Made by a program: the position numbers and the translations under genes. From Pomphorhynchus laevis (taxonomy: Eukaryota > Acanthocephala > Palaeacanthocephala > Echinorhynchida > Pomphorhynchidae): a DNA stretch of 64,000 bases. A model generated the notes under the pieces. That model was not told the origin of the DNA. It ran no database searches and saw only the letters and a list, made by a program, of their open reading frames with translations. Below are positions 34,543-46,830 of this stretch, in pieces. The stretch lies in assembly GCA_012934845.2 (NCBI GenBank), contig WNNJ02000552.1, positions 62,001-126,000 of the forward strand, in the 5' to 3' direction. How positions within the stretch are numbered: position 1 is the first letter of the stretch; every line of letters begins with the position of its first letter.

Positions 34543-36407
34543 TAAAAAAAGGATTTATTTTAATGTGACAAATGCGTGCCAGCGCACGCTTACATGACCA
34601 CACCAAAGCAAAACTGTAAATCAGGTGTCGAAAAAGTGTGAACGGAGGAGAAGTTTGAATGTGATAAAGAAGGGGGAGCGGTGGACGTCGAGAGGGAGTT
34701 GATTCCAGACGAGTGAGGCGGCGACGAGGAAGGATCGGAGCCCGTAGTTGTTGGAGTATTTAGGAACGTGGAGTAAGAGGGTATGACGAGAACGCATCCA
34801 CAGCGAGGTGGGGCGAGTGTCGTCTAAGAAAGGAAGGTTGATGAACGATGGGGAGCCGACAGCGATAAGACGAAAAGTTACGAGAAGGCGGAGTTTGATG
34901 CGGATGTGGATGGTGGACCAGGAGAGTTGGGCAAGATATGCGAATATGTTGTCAAAACGACGGAGACGAAATAGCACTCGAACGGCGGAGTTGATTATGT
35001 GTTGTAGGGGTAGGATGATGGATTGTAGAGAATTGGCGAAAAGGCTAAGGCAGTAATCGATTTTAGGGAAAAGAAGCGATGAAAGAAGAGACACAAGAAC
35101 GGAAGTCGATAAGTGGGCGGATACGGCGGATGTCACGGAGAATTAAGTTAGATGAGCGAATCTTGTCACAGACGAAGGGTTTAAGGGAAAGGTGATAATC
35201 GAAATGGAAGCCTAAGAAAGTGAGATTGTGTACTATGGGGATGATCGATGAGGCAAAAGATACAGTGGGAGGAGATATGTTTGGTTTACGGGGGAGGATC
35301 CACATTGTTTTAGACTTGTCTGTGTTTAGAGCGAGATGGAGATTGGAGAGACGTTCGTAGATAGAAGAAAGACAGTTGGAGGCAGAAATGCCGATATCGT
35401 GTATGCGTTGTGCGGGTGCATGAGCATAGATGAGGATATCATCGGCTTATTGCATGACGTTAAAGGAAAAAGGTTTGATAAACGGAGAGAGATTGCCAAG
35501 CAGAAGAGGCAAAATCAAGGGACCTGGGACTGAACCTTGTAGCACCCCGCAAACGATAGGGATAGGATGGGCGGATGATGAATTAGGCAAACCATGCTAC
35601 GGAGGAAGAAGAAAAGCCGTAAAGCTTGGAAAGAGTAGGGAACAGTGAAATGGGGCGATTGCTAGAAAGAAGGGAGGGGTTGAGCGATTGTTTTTTAGTA
35701 GGGAACGAACGATTACGGATTTCCAGTGTGAAGGGAAGATACGACTGCGATGGACGAGCTAAACAAGGTTGTTTAGCGACCTTGCTAAACAACGTGATCT
35801 ATCGTGATCTCTTGCTAAAGAGATCACGATATGAGAGCTGGGAGTTGAGGATATCAAGGGAGTGGGTCAACAACGGAAGATAAAGAGTATTTGGATAATA
35901 TAGAGGGTGGTGAGCGATGTGGGGAAAGGTTATGAGTTGAAGGTTTGTGTAGGTTGGCGGAATTCATTTTGATTGAGGGATGTAGGTTATTGAGAAACGA
36001 GACAGAAGGGAAGATACGGGGGGGTGTCGGGAAGTGAATACATGGGATTAGAAGTGCATGTGATGACAGGATCAGTGGGTTGACAAAGGATATCAGAAAC
36101 GACTCATGTGGTTTGAGTGGATACGTTGGCGGTTGATATGTTCTTATGGGCGAGGTCGCGTATGGGTTGTTGGCATAAAAGCCGCATAGGAAGTCTTCTT
36201 TAGACTTATTGCTGTCGCATGCGATTGTAGTCCATACACTGTAGTCGTGTACCGAGCACTGTACTTGTAGTTGATCACAGTTATTGTCGGTCGTAGATGT
36301 CTTCTTACGTCCTCCCATCGACGTCCTTATGTGTAAAAACTGTTAAATTTGCTGATTTGATCTGGAACTGGATTGATTGTATTTATTTTAGATCTCAAAC
36401 TTTTTTA
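34543..36407 (-). mobile_element. internally deleted LINE A1, - strand
   Basis: Both ends are present: the tail hairpin GCGTGC-CAGC-GCACGC near 34570 and the 5' start motif (complement of AAAAAAGTTTGAGATC) at 36393-36407. Between them lie the ORF1 N-terminal part (36318-35854, GRKKTSTTDN ... SVWTTIACDS ... FLCGFYANN) and the RT C-terminal half (35136-34621). The rest of ORF1, the endonuclease and the first part of the RT are missing. The join, at about 35765-35835, consists of small perfect palindromes. The ORF1 cysteine cluster differs strongly from the 18589 copy, so this is another subfamily. Confidence 0.8.
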
Positions 36408-36783
36408 TGATGCTATAAATATTTTATATAAAGGCGCAGCAATGACATCATGAAAATTCTTCAGATGTATTGAGGGAAGTAAATCTGGGCAAATTGAGCC
36501 CGACGGTTTCAGTCATCTAAACTCTCATAACATCTTGAACTGTGAACAAGTGAAGAATATCAAAAATTGACGGTTTAATACCAGTAATTTCTATATGAAG
36601 AGAAGTAGTAGCTGATACGAGAAATTTACGACCAAATGCAGTAGCAATATCGAAATGATCTACTAGAGTGCGTTCATTGTTTCCAATGATAGAGCCAACA
36701 TGTCGAACATTACTTTTAAAATTTGCATATTTAAATAATATGTTAGGAGTGTTGGCAGACTTTACTATCGGTACTTGTTTAAA

Positions 36784-37586
36784 TTACCGCTTTTTAAGTC
36801 TCTTGAGATATGTGAAATGATTCCGACACTTTTTAAATGACCTATAATCAGTTTCTCCATTCCTATACCTTACGAATTTTTGCTTCTTGGATCTCAATGC
36901 CTCCTGAAGCTCCTTATCAAACCAAGGATTTATGCGTGCACGGGCATTTGCTACCTTACGAGGTGAGAAACGTAGAAGGAGCACTATCATTAGAGTTTCA
37001 AATTGTTGCCAAGATAATACAACTCCAAAGATCAATGGATCATACCAATTTGTACCGAGAAGGGATTGACGTACTAAACTGAAATTGTTTTTGAAACATT
37101 GTATCAATGAAACAATGTATCATTGAAACAATTGTATCATTGAAACAATGTATCAACTATGGAACAAACATTCATTCTTGGACCACGATAAATAAGATCA
37201 ATAGTAACTAACACATGACCGGACAGTAATACATCTCCCCATAGTGTTTCTGTACCACTTTCAGACTTGGCACTTAAGGTCATAAACGCTACATTATTAT
37301 GTACATATAAAATTACCACACCTTCTCTATTTCTGGTCCTATCGACACGATAAGAAAAATAATTAGCTATTTCAATCTCGTGATCAGATATATCGGAGTG
37401 AAGCCACCTTTCTGTTATTGCGATTGACAAGGGCTGGCAATATTGAATACGTTGCTTTAATTCGTGAATTTTATTAAGAAGACTGCGTGCGTTAGTATAC
37501 AAGATCACAGAACTAGAGGCTATTGAAGCACATGTGTTATTTCCCTTACTGTTAGCACTATTGGATCCCGCCAGAGGAGACCACAA
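36784..37586 (-). pseudogene. LINE C ORF2: endonuclease and linker
   Basis: Two open blocks. The first (37586-37137) reads VILYTNARSLLNKIHELKQR, then IAITERWLHSDISDHEIEI and GVVILYVHNNVAF, matching the first half of apurinic-type LINE endonucleases (asparagine, glutamate and glycine-rich motifs). The second (37107-36784) reads NARARINPWFDKELQEALR and FKKCRNHFTYLKRLKK, the typical linker between endonuclease and RT in the CR1/L2 group. The GDFN and SDH motifs between them are not visible: the segment 37108-37140 is a short repeat of TGAAACAATGTATCAT units, so a deletion with local repeat growth is likely. Confidence 0.7.
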
Positions 37587-37695
37587 CGGTGATTGATGAT
37601 AAACAATGTCATCTGAGTAATCACATGTATTTGTAATGGGTATGCTGGGTAAGCTAGTAGCGACGAGAGGAGCTAAATCTAATCCACATACAGCT

Positions 37696-38163
37696 TCAAT
37701 TCAAGCGAGTCTCTCGTCGCACAATTTGAAAATTCCGAATTCTTAAGTTTGTTTCTCCTGCATCTAAGCGCGATCTCAATAAGTGTCTAACGTCCCGAAG
37801 ACGTTCACGTTCAAACTTGTCAAGATCATTTAGTAATCTAACGGGAGAACCTTTAAGATGATAGGAGTTGCTCGAAATAGATTTGACAGCCGCTGCGTCG
37901 GTAAAAATTGCTTTTAATAATCTAGGATGATTATTCTGCTTTTCACCAATTCGAAACAAAGCTAATAGTTTAATTTTGGACGTTACCTCTTTCGGTGGCG
38001 CTACCAAAATAGTTGATAGAATCGCACGAACTTTGGATAAGTCGTCATCTAATCTGTGTTGTATGTTGACCGACATAGATTCAGGTATATTAGTGAAAAA
38101 GATAGCGCGAGAAGGATCATGATATTTGCGTGCCTTGGAAAAGTGCTGCTCAGAGGAAATCAC
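37696..38163 (-). pseudogene. LINE C ORF1 (RRM-like)
   Basis: A 155-codon frame with AIFFTNIPESMSVNIQHRLDD, VRAILSTILVAPPKEV, LALFRIGEKQNNHPRLLKAIF and a basic end LRDVRHLLRSRLDAGETNLRI. It aligns block by block with LINE A1 ORF1 (CVIVTNITTSNSLSP ... SAFRSILSSIV ... AFIRLNKS ... KIVF ... GETSLAIRNI). The pattern is that of an RRM-like domain followed by a basic C-terminal domain that binds the element RNA. The natural N-terminus is further upstream on the - strand and broken. Confidence 0.65.
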
Positions 38164-38640
38164 TGATTTTCCTCAAGAATTTGTGGAGATCTATCAATGA
38201 CTCCAGTTATTTGACATGTATCAGGTTCAACATTTGCTAATGACTAGAATTGATTTGAATCTTTGTGATTAAGAGACACTTCATCTGACTGACCAAGACT
38301 GTTAACATATGTAGAGCGCTTAGGTGACTAAACATTGGTTGGATCAGTAAATACATTTGGATTAGTAAGAGGTGCTGAGAAGCTTGAATTGATATCGGAT
38401 TTACTGTACGATCGTTGTAGGTTTCCACTATCCAAAATTTCCGTTATTGATAAGATTGTCATTGTCCAAACTGTTATTTTCGATTTTCGGTGATGATCTA
38501 TCGATTAATGAGTTGGATGTTCTATATAATTATTCATTTTCGATTCGCAGGAAGTCTGTGACAACATGTTGCTCTTGCAATGTTTGGGAATTGTCTGTAA
38601 ATCGACCGCTTTCTTCATCTGATGATAATAATAGTTATCA

Positions 38641-39184
38641 ATAATTGCTATCATTTTACATATTTGAGTGATGAAACAAATAAAGAATAATATGTAATTG
38701 GTTTGTCAACTGGATCAGTTGTCAGCTTCATATACCAATTAGTTAAATGAAATTATTTAACAACAGATTGGTCCGATGGATCAACTATCAATTAATGAAA
38801 CATTTTTTAGGTTTTGATCCTTTATGATTATACCATATCAGTATGTTAAGCAAACATGCTTATTTGAATATTTTACTGTATACATACTTATCGACGTTCA
38901 TGTGAATTCTCAGTTATGAAAATATTTCGTTATCTATTATTCAAGATATCCGTCCTTTTTATTCATTTCTGTATCTTTAATTAATGCATACTACAAACTT
39001 ATAAAATTTCAAAATACTAATCAATTAATGGCTATATGCCAAATTGATTGTTGCTATAATGAATTGCTATTATTTATTACTATTGCCCTAGTATCGTATG
39101 TACATCGACACACACTTGACCTTGGCACATTTGTTTAGTCATAGCTCAAGACTATCATGAATACAGACAGTGTTGGAATAATAA
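38641..39184. other. no gene seen
   Basis: AT-rich sequence without recognisable content, apart from a weak repeat of AACTGGATCAGTTGTCA / GGATCAACTATCAATTA near 38710-38800. Confidence 0.4.
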
Positions 39185-40700
39185 TACAAATTTATTTAAT
39201 GTGGCAAATGCGTACAAGCTGTACGCTTACAAGTCCACAAACAAAAATGAGAAAGTCAAGCAGATAAATTGTTTAAATGGAATCGGATTTGTCGTTTGAA
39301 GCACGTCAGGGAAGTTGATTGGCGTATATGAATGGGTATATGATTCCACAATAGAGGAGCAGCCACTAGGAAGGAGCGGAGTCAAAAAGAGGTAGAGTAG
39401 TTTGGGACATGTAAAAGAAGGGAATTACAGGAACGCAAGGAACAGTAAACAGAACGAGAATTATCAAGAAAAGGAAGGTTGAGAAATGAAGGGGTATGAA
39501 AAGTTACAAGGCGGAAAGCAACGATAAGAAGACGAATTTGAACACGACAATAAATTGTAGGCAAATCGAGAGAAGCAAGATGGTAGGATGTATGATCAAA
39601 ACGACGAAGACGGAGGAGAATTCGGACGGCTGCGTTGACGATGCGTTGTAGGGGAAGAAGAGTGGATTTAGGTGAGTTGGAAAATAGACTAAGACAATAA
39701 TCGAGTAGAAAAAAGGAGAGAAGATATGAGAGTCATACAAGAAAGTAAATCGATCAATCTACGAACTTGACTGAGGTTTCGGAGAATCAAGGTAGATGAG
39801 CGTACTTTATCTCTAACAAAAGGTTTAAGTGAAAGTCGGTTGTCAAAATGGAAGCCTAGGAAAACGAGATTATCAACGATAGGAAGAATTGTAAAATTTA
39901 ATGATACGGAGGGAGGTTCGAAGCCGATGCGTCGAGGTAGGATCCACATAATTTTGGATTTATCAGGATTCAGTGAAAGGCGAAGGGAAGAAAGATGATT
40001 GGAAATTGAGACAAGACAGTCAGAAGCAAAAACACTAAGATCGTGAATACGATAAACAGGTGCATGAGCATAGATGAAAATGTGATCAGCATATTGCATA
40101 ACATGGAAGTTAAATTTATGGGAAATCGAAGACAAATTACCGAGAAGAAGAGAGAAAAGCATAGGGCCTAATACGGAGCCTTGTGGAACACCGGACGGAA
40201 TGGACGAAGGATGGGAGAGATAAGAGTTAGAATAGACGCGAAATGTACGGTTTGATAGATATGAAGAAAACCATGATACAGTGGGTAACGAGAAGCCATA
40301 ATCATGACGAAGGCGATGGAGAAGAATCGAGTGATCGACGATGTCAAAAGCAGACGATAGATCAAGAGAAACTATGACACTACATAATTTATGATCGCGC
40401 GATATGGGTTAGTCGTTATAAACTTTAAGACATGCAATTTCGGTAGAGTAATTAGAGCAAAACGCGGCTTGGAAGGGAGGAAATAACTTAGAGGAAAAGA
40501 GATTTGTATTAACTTGCTTAAGAACGAGACGCTCAAGGAGTTTAGAGAGAGTTGGGAGAAGTGAAATAGGACGGTACGAAGATTGTAGTGAAGAGTCGAG
40601 AGATTGCTTTTTGATGAGAGTACGAACAGTGGCGCATTTCCAGATGGAAGAAAATGTAAGGCTACGGATGGACGAGTTGAACAATGTGGTTAGGAAGGGT
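39185..40700 (-). mobile_element. LINE A2 copy
   Basis: A 5'-truncated - strand copy of subfamily A2. In order: SSIWKCATVRTLIKKQSLDSS near 40610, ACLKVYND near 40420, LFSLLLGNLSS and MQYADHIFIYAHAP (40162-40080; HIF stands where A1 has DIL, so the catalytic pair is lost), LVFLGFHFDNRLSLKPFV near 39850, and the C-terminal domain to about 39300. The tail hairpin is GCGTAC-AAGCT-GTACGC (39210-39226), with a base-pair change relative to A1. Several frame changes break it. Confidence 0.8.
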
Positions 40701-40837
40701 AAGATAAAGGAACATATATTTTTAATATCTGCTATTTAATATCAGATATTTTTAATATCTGACGAGTTGGAAGGGACTGCGCGTTCTTTATTTTTTGATA
40801 ATTTGCTTCAATTCCCTGTCTGTCGAATATTTTTAAA

Positions 40838-41350
40838 TTCTCTACAGCACATTGGTTCGCCCTCACATCGAATACAACATTCAATCAACGTTTCCATCCA
40901 CTAAAGAAGAGATAAACTCCTTATATAATATACTTAGACGAGGTTCTAGATTATGTGTAACAATTTTACATTTTCGTTACACAGAAAGACTTAAAATACA
41001 ATAATGTGTTCTATCAGTCCTAGTGCCAGATGGACCAGCGGGTCCACCTAGCAGTCTCAATCCGAAGTACTTTTAGTCTTATAAAGTAGGACAATGATTT
41101 TAGCATCGGTGCTAGCCTGGTAACTTTATGAAGTACTCTCTGAACGAATATGTTAGCTTGAACCACCGTACTTGTCATCGAGGACATAATTTGAATCTTA
41201 GAACACAATCTAATAGAAGGTGTCCCAGTCTATATTGTATTTCGCAACCTGCTGTTAGCGTATGGAATATGTTACCGGATATTTTAGTACGTATAGACAG
41301 TATTGCTACATTCAAAAGGAGACCTTTGGAATGGATGCACTATCCCGACT
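40838..41350 (+). mobile_element. LINE D C-terminal RT fragment
   Basis: On the + strand this reads TLVRPHIEYNIQSTFPSTKE and NILRRGSRLCV (about 40845-40960). After a gap it continues NHRTCHRGHNLNLRTQSNRR, ISQPAVSVWNMLPDILVRID and IATFKRRPLE (41160-41340). This is the standard C-terminal end of CR1/Rex-type LINE RTs (LVRPxLEYxxxxWxP ... LRRGSR ... TRGHxxKL ... WNxLPxxVV ... FKxxL). The catalytic part is absent. It lies directly upstream of the kinase gene. Confidence 0.65.
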
Positions 41351-41744
41351 AAGAAACTATTCGAATGGCATACCTGACAGATTGATTACTATTTCAAAAT
41401 TTAAGCTTATTTATTTTAAATTTTGTTTTTCTCATGTTTTTGTGAGCATACCGAACAGCCTTAGGGTTTCGTCTTGTATAACACTTCTCTATTACTTCAT
41501 GAACGATCATGTTAAATATACTTTTCATCGTAACTTGTTGATAAACTGAAATTGTTAATTTTGCTTTATCAGTTATTAAATAATTTTTCTACTTTATTCA
41601 CAAAACTGGAACGAAACTTTAGCTACTCTGTAAATTTTAGAACAATTGATGATTGGGATATAGTCTTATTAGCTAGTGCGGCGTTGTTCCTTGTACATCA
41701 TTGTATATCCTGCAATTTATTAGTTTCCAGGCTTTCTTCCACAG

Positions 41745-41848
41745 TCATCCTGTACAAATGAGCTCTAATTGCATGGAATTACGTATAGCTCAACGTTATC
41801 GAATTGGGCGAAAAATCGGCAGCGGCTCGTTCGGAGATATTTATACAG
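41745..41848 (+). CDS. CK1: casein kinase 1 (delta/epsilon-like), first coding exon
   Basis: Coding starts at ATG 41758 and the exon ends at 41848 before GTAAGTTA. It encodes 30 residues plus one base: [20 protein letters not shown] and then [10 protein letters not shown], the glycine-rich ATP-binding loop. [19 protein letters not shown] is the hallmark start of CK1 delta/epsilon kinases (Drosophila discs overgrown/doubletime), which phosphorylate serine/threonine in circadian, Hedgehog and Wnt pathways. A second in-frame ATG at 41773 would give the usual MELR start. A pyrimidine-rich stretch ending ACAG at 41744 suggests the exon begins at 41745 after a 5' UTR intron, which is an inference. 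The splice phase is 1, matching exon 2. Confidence 0.85.
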
Positions 41849-42120
41849 GTAAGTTATTTTACTTTTTGTCGCTACATTATCATAGTTCTTGTGCAAATTT
41901 AACGTAGATTTATAAAAATGCTATTACTCTCGATAGTAGTGTTACTTTTGTAGATATTGCTTCAATTGTTATGATGGTGATCGATTTCTCGATAATCGTT
42001 TTATATTGATTTAGAAATTAATTGCTTAAAATCGGTTATTTATTTTTATATTCTTGTCTGAGATTTAACCAGACGAAATGACTGTAATTTAGAAACTAAA
42101 CGGTCGTGCCCAGTACGTAT

Positions 42121-45100
42121 AAAAAAGAATTTATTTTTACGTGACAAATGCGTGCCGGCGCACTCTGACATAACCACACAAAAAAGAGAAATCTAAATCA
42201 TGTGTCGAGGAGGTGCGTACGGAGGAGAGGCGGCTTTGAATGTAATAAAAGAGTGGGCGCGGCGGAACTCGAGTTGGAGCTGATTCCAGGCGAGTGAGGG
42301 CGGCGACAAGGAAGGATCGGAGAACGTAGTTGTTAGGGTAATTGGGAACGTATAGTAAGAAAGAATGACGGGAACGCAGTGATAGAGAGGTGGGACGAGG
42401 GTTGTCTAAGAAAGGGTGGTTGATGGACGATGGAGAGCCGAGAGTAATGAGACGAAAAGTTACGAGAAGGCGGAGTTTGATGCGGATTTTGATGGTGAGC
42501 CAGGAGAGTTGGGCAAGATATGTGTATATGTAGTCGAAGCGACGGAGACGAAAGAGCATTCGAACGGCGGAGTAGATTATGCGTTGTAGGGGTAGGATGA
42601 TGGATTTTGGAGAATAGGCGAAAAGGCTGAGACAGTAATCGATTTTAAGAAAGATAAGCGATGAAAAAAGAGACAGAAGAACGGAAGTCGACAATTGGCA
42701 GATACGGCTGATGTCACTGAGAATTAAGTTGGACGAGCAAACCTTGTCACAGACGAAGGATTTAAGGGAAAGGTGATAATCGAAATGGAAGCCTTAGAAA
42801 GTGAGATTGTGGATTATGGGGATGATTGATGAGGAAAAATATACAGGAGGTGGATATATGCTAGATTTACCGGGCAGGATCTCATTAGTTTAGACTTGTC
42901 GGTGTTTAGAACGAGATGTAGATGAGAGAGACGTTTGTAGATAGAAGAAAGACAGTTAGAGGAATAGATGCGATATCGTGTATGCGATGGGCGAGTGTAT
43001 GTGCATAGATGAGGATGTCATCGGCGTATTGCATGGCGTTTGAAAGAATAGGGTTTGGAAAACGGAGAGAGATCGTTGAGCAGAAGAGAGAAAAACAAGG
43101 GATCTAGAACTGAACCTTGTGAGACCCCAAGGAGAACGGTGTAGTCGACGATGTCGAATGCGGAGGAGATGTCGAGGGAGATGAAAACACTATATAGAGC
43201 CTTGTCACGAGAAATAAATAGGTTGTTGTAAACTTTCATGTAGGCGATTTCAGTGGAGAGATTATAGCGAAAAGCGTATTGGAAAGGAATGTACAGATTG
43301 GGTAATTTATATGTATTAAACTAAGGCACTCTAAGATCTTAGAGCGTAGGGATAAGTGTAATGAGGCTATAGCTGGAAGGAATTGAAGATACGTGTGATT
43401 GTTTCTTAAGAAGAGGAATGACGATGGCGGATTTCCAGTGTGAAGTGAAGATACGATTGAGGATGGACTAGTTAAACAATGTGTTTAGGGAAGCGGATAT
43501 CTATGATCATATTAATTTAAGTATGCGGGTAGGCCTGTGATCACCAGGTATAGCAGGGAGAATATGAACGAGTTCTGGGAGGATGAGGCGATGCGGGGAA
43601 TATTGGAATGAGATGGAGACGGGATGTGAGAGAGCAACGTAGATACTTTGGTTCGGAGAAATGACTAAAAATCATTGGAATTGATGTTTTAAGACGAAGA
43701 GTTGCGAAAAAGGATTGAGTTAAAAATATGCCATAGAATCTTAGTGTTGAATGAAGTGATGATTTTATGCTGCCAGAAGGAGTTGCATTTGGTTCGTAGT
43801 AGGTTGAGATGAGACCGGCAAAGAGCAAGATAGGAATTACGGAAAGACGGAGTGATCGAGTGGAAATCACGTCTGAGAGAGCGGTGATAGACTCTCAAAG
43901 CATGGCGGACTCGACGCTTTGAGAGTAGGCATTGGATGTCAAACCATGGGGCACGGTGCAAGCGACGGTGGAAGTCAGACTTGAAGGGCAAGAGAATATC
44001 GAGAGTGGATGTGAGTTCAAAGTCGAAAATAAAGGCGAGATCGTGAGGAGAGGAATATGTTATTGTTGGATAGGATAGAGACGATTTGAGTAAGGCAGAG
44101 CGGAGAAGGGAGAGGTCAAGATTTCTCCAAGAGCGACGTAGTATGGTAGGTGTGTAAATCGGGGTGTTGTTGGAAGTGAGATCAAGGGTGACGAGAAAGT
44201 GATCGGATAGACCAGGATCGGAGATGGACAGTGAGGTGTAAGCAGCAAATCGATTGAGGACAGTGATGATGTCGAGTGCAACGCCAAGAATGTGTGAGAA
44301 GCAGTTGATATAGGTTTGTAGTTGTAGTTGGATAGAATTTTTATGAGCGGGATGGAATCGGTAGAAGAAGGACGTTCGAGATCCAGAGTGATCGGGCTTG
44401 AAGAATGACAAGTTAGCAATTCAAAAGAGTAAGGACTGAAAGTGGGAGTGATTTTGCGAAGAGACGCATCGTGAGTGGCGAATTCGACAATGCCGCTATG
44501 ATTAGAGAATTTAGAAGAGGATGTGCTGAGGGGTCGTGCGGATTCGATCAGTGAGCAACCGGCAGAGAGCAGAAGTCGAATGGATAAATTGTAGCAATCG
44601 GAGTGCCAGGATTCGTTGAGGTAGAAGAGATTGATATATTGATTGGTGAATATGTTAAGTATGATTTCGGATTTTTGGAGAATATATAGAGTGTTGAGGA
44701 GGGCGAGGCGGAAACTGTGTGTGGAGGTAATTGACCTAGTGGATAAGACACATAGGGGAGATGGGACGCTTTCGAATTTTAAGGCGGTGAACAACTTGAA
44801 AATTTCCGTAGATGTTTTCGTATGGAGAGATGTTTTGCCGTATCTCCCACCGGTGTTTTTCGATGCGGGCAGACGAGAGTTGAGCGATTTCGGAGGAGGT
44901 GCGATCGGGGAAAATGCCAGTGGCTGAAGAGGACATGAGTTTAAAGTAGGTGAGATCACGATAGAAGAGCTGAGAGTTGAGGATTTGAAGGGAGTAGGTT
45001 CGACGGTGGCAGGCAAATAGATTAGGGATAATATAGATAATAACCAGCGATTTGATGAAAGGTTATGAGTGGAAGGATTGTGGAGGTTGGTGGAGGTGAT

Positions 45101-45357
45101 TTTGATTGATGTATGTAAGTTATTGAGAAAAGAGACAGGATGGCGGGACGGGCTGTGTCAGGGAGTGAAGATGACATGGGATTGGAAGTGTATTTGGTGC
45201 CAGGGTCGGTGGATGGAGCAAAGACATTTAAAACGATTTAATCTACAACTGATTGAATTGATCTGCAATTGATTGAATTGATCTGCAACTGATTGAATTG
45301 ATCTGCAACTAATTGAATTGATCTGCAATGTATCTTATTATCTCTCAAACTTTTTTA
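42121..45357 (-). mobile_element. LINE A1-delta copy with near-complete length
   Basis: Both ends are present: a tail hairpin with one mismatch near 42150, and the start motif (AAAAAAGTTTGAGAG) at 45345-45357. On the - strand it shows a 5' leader with a 20-bp tandem repeat, a remnant of ORF1 (45230-44700; zinc-finger part absent), endonuclease blocks (LALLNTLYILQKSEII near 44700, a GLSDHFLVTLDL segment near 44200), and pre-RT and RT. In the RT, SSAFDIVDYTVLL joins GVSQGSVLDPLFFS (43239-43018). The same 126-bp in-frame deletion occurs in the copy at 30062-31318. It is antisense in kinase intron 1 and broken by many frame changes. Confidence 0.8.
45244..45330. repeat. 20-bp tandem repeat in LINE leader
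   Basis: About four units of CTGCAACTGATTGAATTGAT, with one or two substitutions, lie in the 5' leader of the LINE A1-delta copy, within 30 bp of its 5' start. Such leader repeats can carry internal promoter function in LINEs, but nothing here proves that. Confidence 0.85.
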
Positions 45358-45949
45358 TGTATGAGGGTTAAAATCTTATTTGTCAATTTACTTCAATTTG
45401 ATAAACTTTGTTGAAATCTGTATGCTTAATTATTACGCTATGTTTAATTGAAGAATAAGACATAAAAAATAGAATAATGAAAAAATAGGATGATGCGTTG
45501 ATAACTCTGTAGAATTTTGTCAAACTTATCACACCAAAGCCGGTGATCGGCTGCGTTAAATCCAAACAATTTGTCAAATTACTTATAAGTTTACAAAAGC
45601 TTAACTTACATATTTAAGTATCATTATTGAGTACAAGACCCGCAAATGGCTCTTCAGTCTGTTCACTGTTGATATAAATTTAAATAAAATATGAAGTTTA
45701 GAATGTAACAAACCGAATGGGTAGTTCAATACCGATTGATGGTTCGAGCTGTCATGAATCCACTTCCTCACTTGATGGGGTTGTCTCATTATTCACGGAT
45801 TTTTACCAGGGGGAAATCTTTAGAGAGTTAGGTGATGTCCACGACAGTTTTTAGTTCTAAACTTTATAACATTTGGGTAATATCCTTCAAAGGATTTAAC
45901 AACTTCTTACATTGCCAAGAGATCAATATACAGTAGTATTTGTCACATT
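45358..45949. other. no gene seen
   Basis: Intronic AT-rich DNA. Parts of 45600-45790 might belong to the 3' side of the LINE D copy, but no motif is clear. Confidence 0.4.
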
Positions 45950-46830
45950 GAGGATTAACCTAACAAGGATAACTTGTCTTCATACGAATACGAATTATGA
46001 AAGCAAATTCGAGACCCACGACGAAGCACTGATTTAAGATCGGTAATTCCTTTTTCAGTACATGAAAAAGCAGCTTGAATGTAATACTCAAGATGTAGAA
46101 GAACCAAAGAACAATGAAGGAGTTTATAGACAGTAGGATTCATTCTCGAGAAACAATTTTTGATGCAATACAAATGCTCGAACTGGCTTACTGCGAGCGA
46201 AGTCAGTATTTAAACGTGTTTCTAGTGTTTTATGTATTATTACACCCATACCTTTTGTTCCGACACAATAGTAAGTATCTATCCTCCAATGTGGTAATTA
46301 TGATCGATCCAAACGCTACCTAGCCTCATTCATACGCATTTATTTATATTTAACTTCAATTGATTTGCTTCACTCCATTCTTAAATGCGGTCAAGGTCGT
46401 TCTGCAACATTTTAGCATTCAGTTTGCTATCTCTAGTGCACCATAGTTTTATATCATCGGCTAAGGCTAAGCATGGGTTTTGGATACGTAATAATAAGTC
46501 ATTTAGAAATGTGTTAAAAAGAAGAGGACCCAATACATTACCCTGAGAAACTCTACAATTTACATTTCTTGTAGTGGAAATGCGGCTGTCTACTCTTAGT
46601 CTATAGAAACGTCGACTAAGGAATTCCCGAACCTAATTGCAGATGGTACAAGGAACACCATAGTGAGATAACAAATTAATTAGACATGAGTGCGGAACTC
46701 GATCGAATGACTTTGAAAAATCTAAAAAGATAACTTCGACGTATTTACCTGAGCTAGTCGCCTCAGTCCACAATTCATGTGCTGACAACAGGTTAGTAAG
46801 ACACGACCGCTTGGAACGAAAACCATGAAT
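45950..46830 (-). mobile_element. LINE D RT fragment, best copy
   Basis: On the - strand from 46830 it reads HGFRSKRSCLTNLLSAHE, VEVIFLDFSKSFDRVPHS, VREFLSRRFYRLRVDS, VSQGNVLGPLLFNTFLNDLL and CLALADDIKLWCT. A C-terminal block SLVLLHLEYYIQAAFS, LKSVLRRGSRI follows at 46173-45955. These are RT motifs A, B and C (catalytic ADD near 46460) and the start of the C-terminal domain of a CR1/Rex-like LINE. A few stops interrupt it. The endonuclease is not found upstream, so it is 5'-truncated. Confidence 0.75.

Larger units (their letters stand above)
36435..38640 (-). mobile_element. LINE C copy, 5' two thirds
   Basis: A distinct LINE related to LINE A. On the - strand it has an acidic N-terminal region (about 38640-38170), ORF1 (38163-37696), the endonuclease (37586-37137), a linker with INPWFDKELQEALRSKK (37107-36784), and then the start of the pre-RT region (SLNTSEEF near 36480). 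The RT core is not found; the sequence stops next to the 5' end of the LINE A copy at 36407. Confidence 0.7.
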
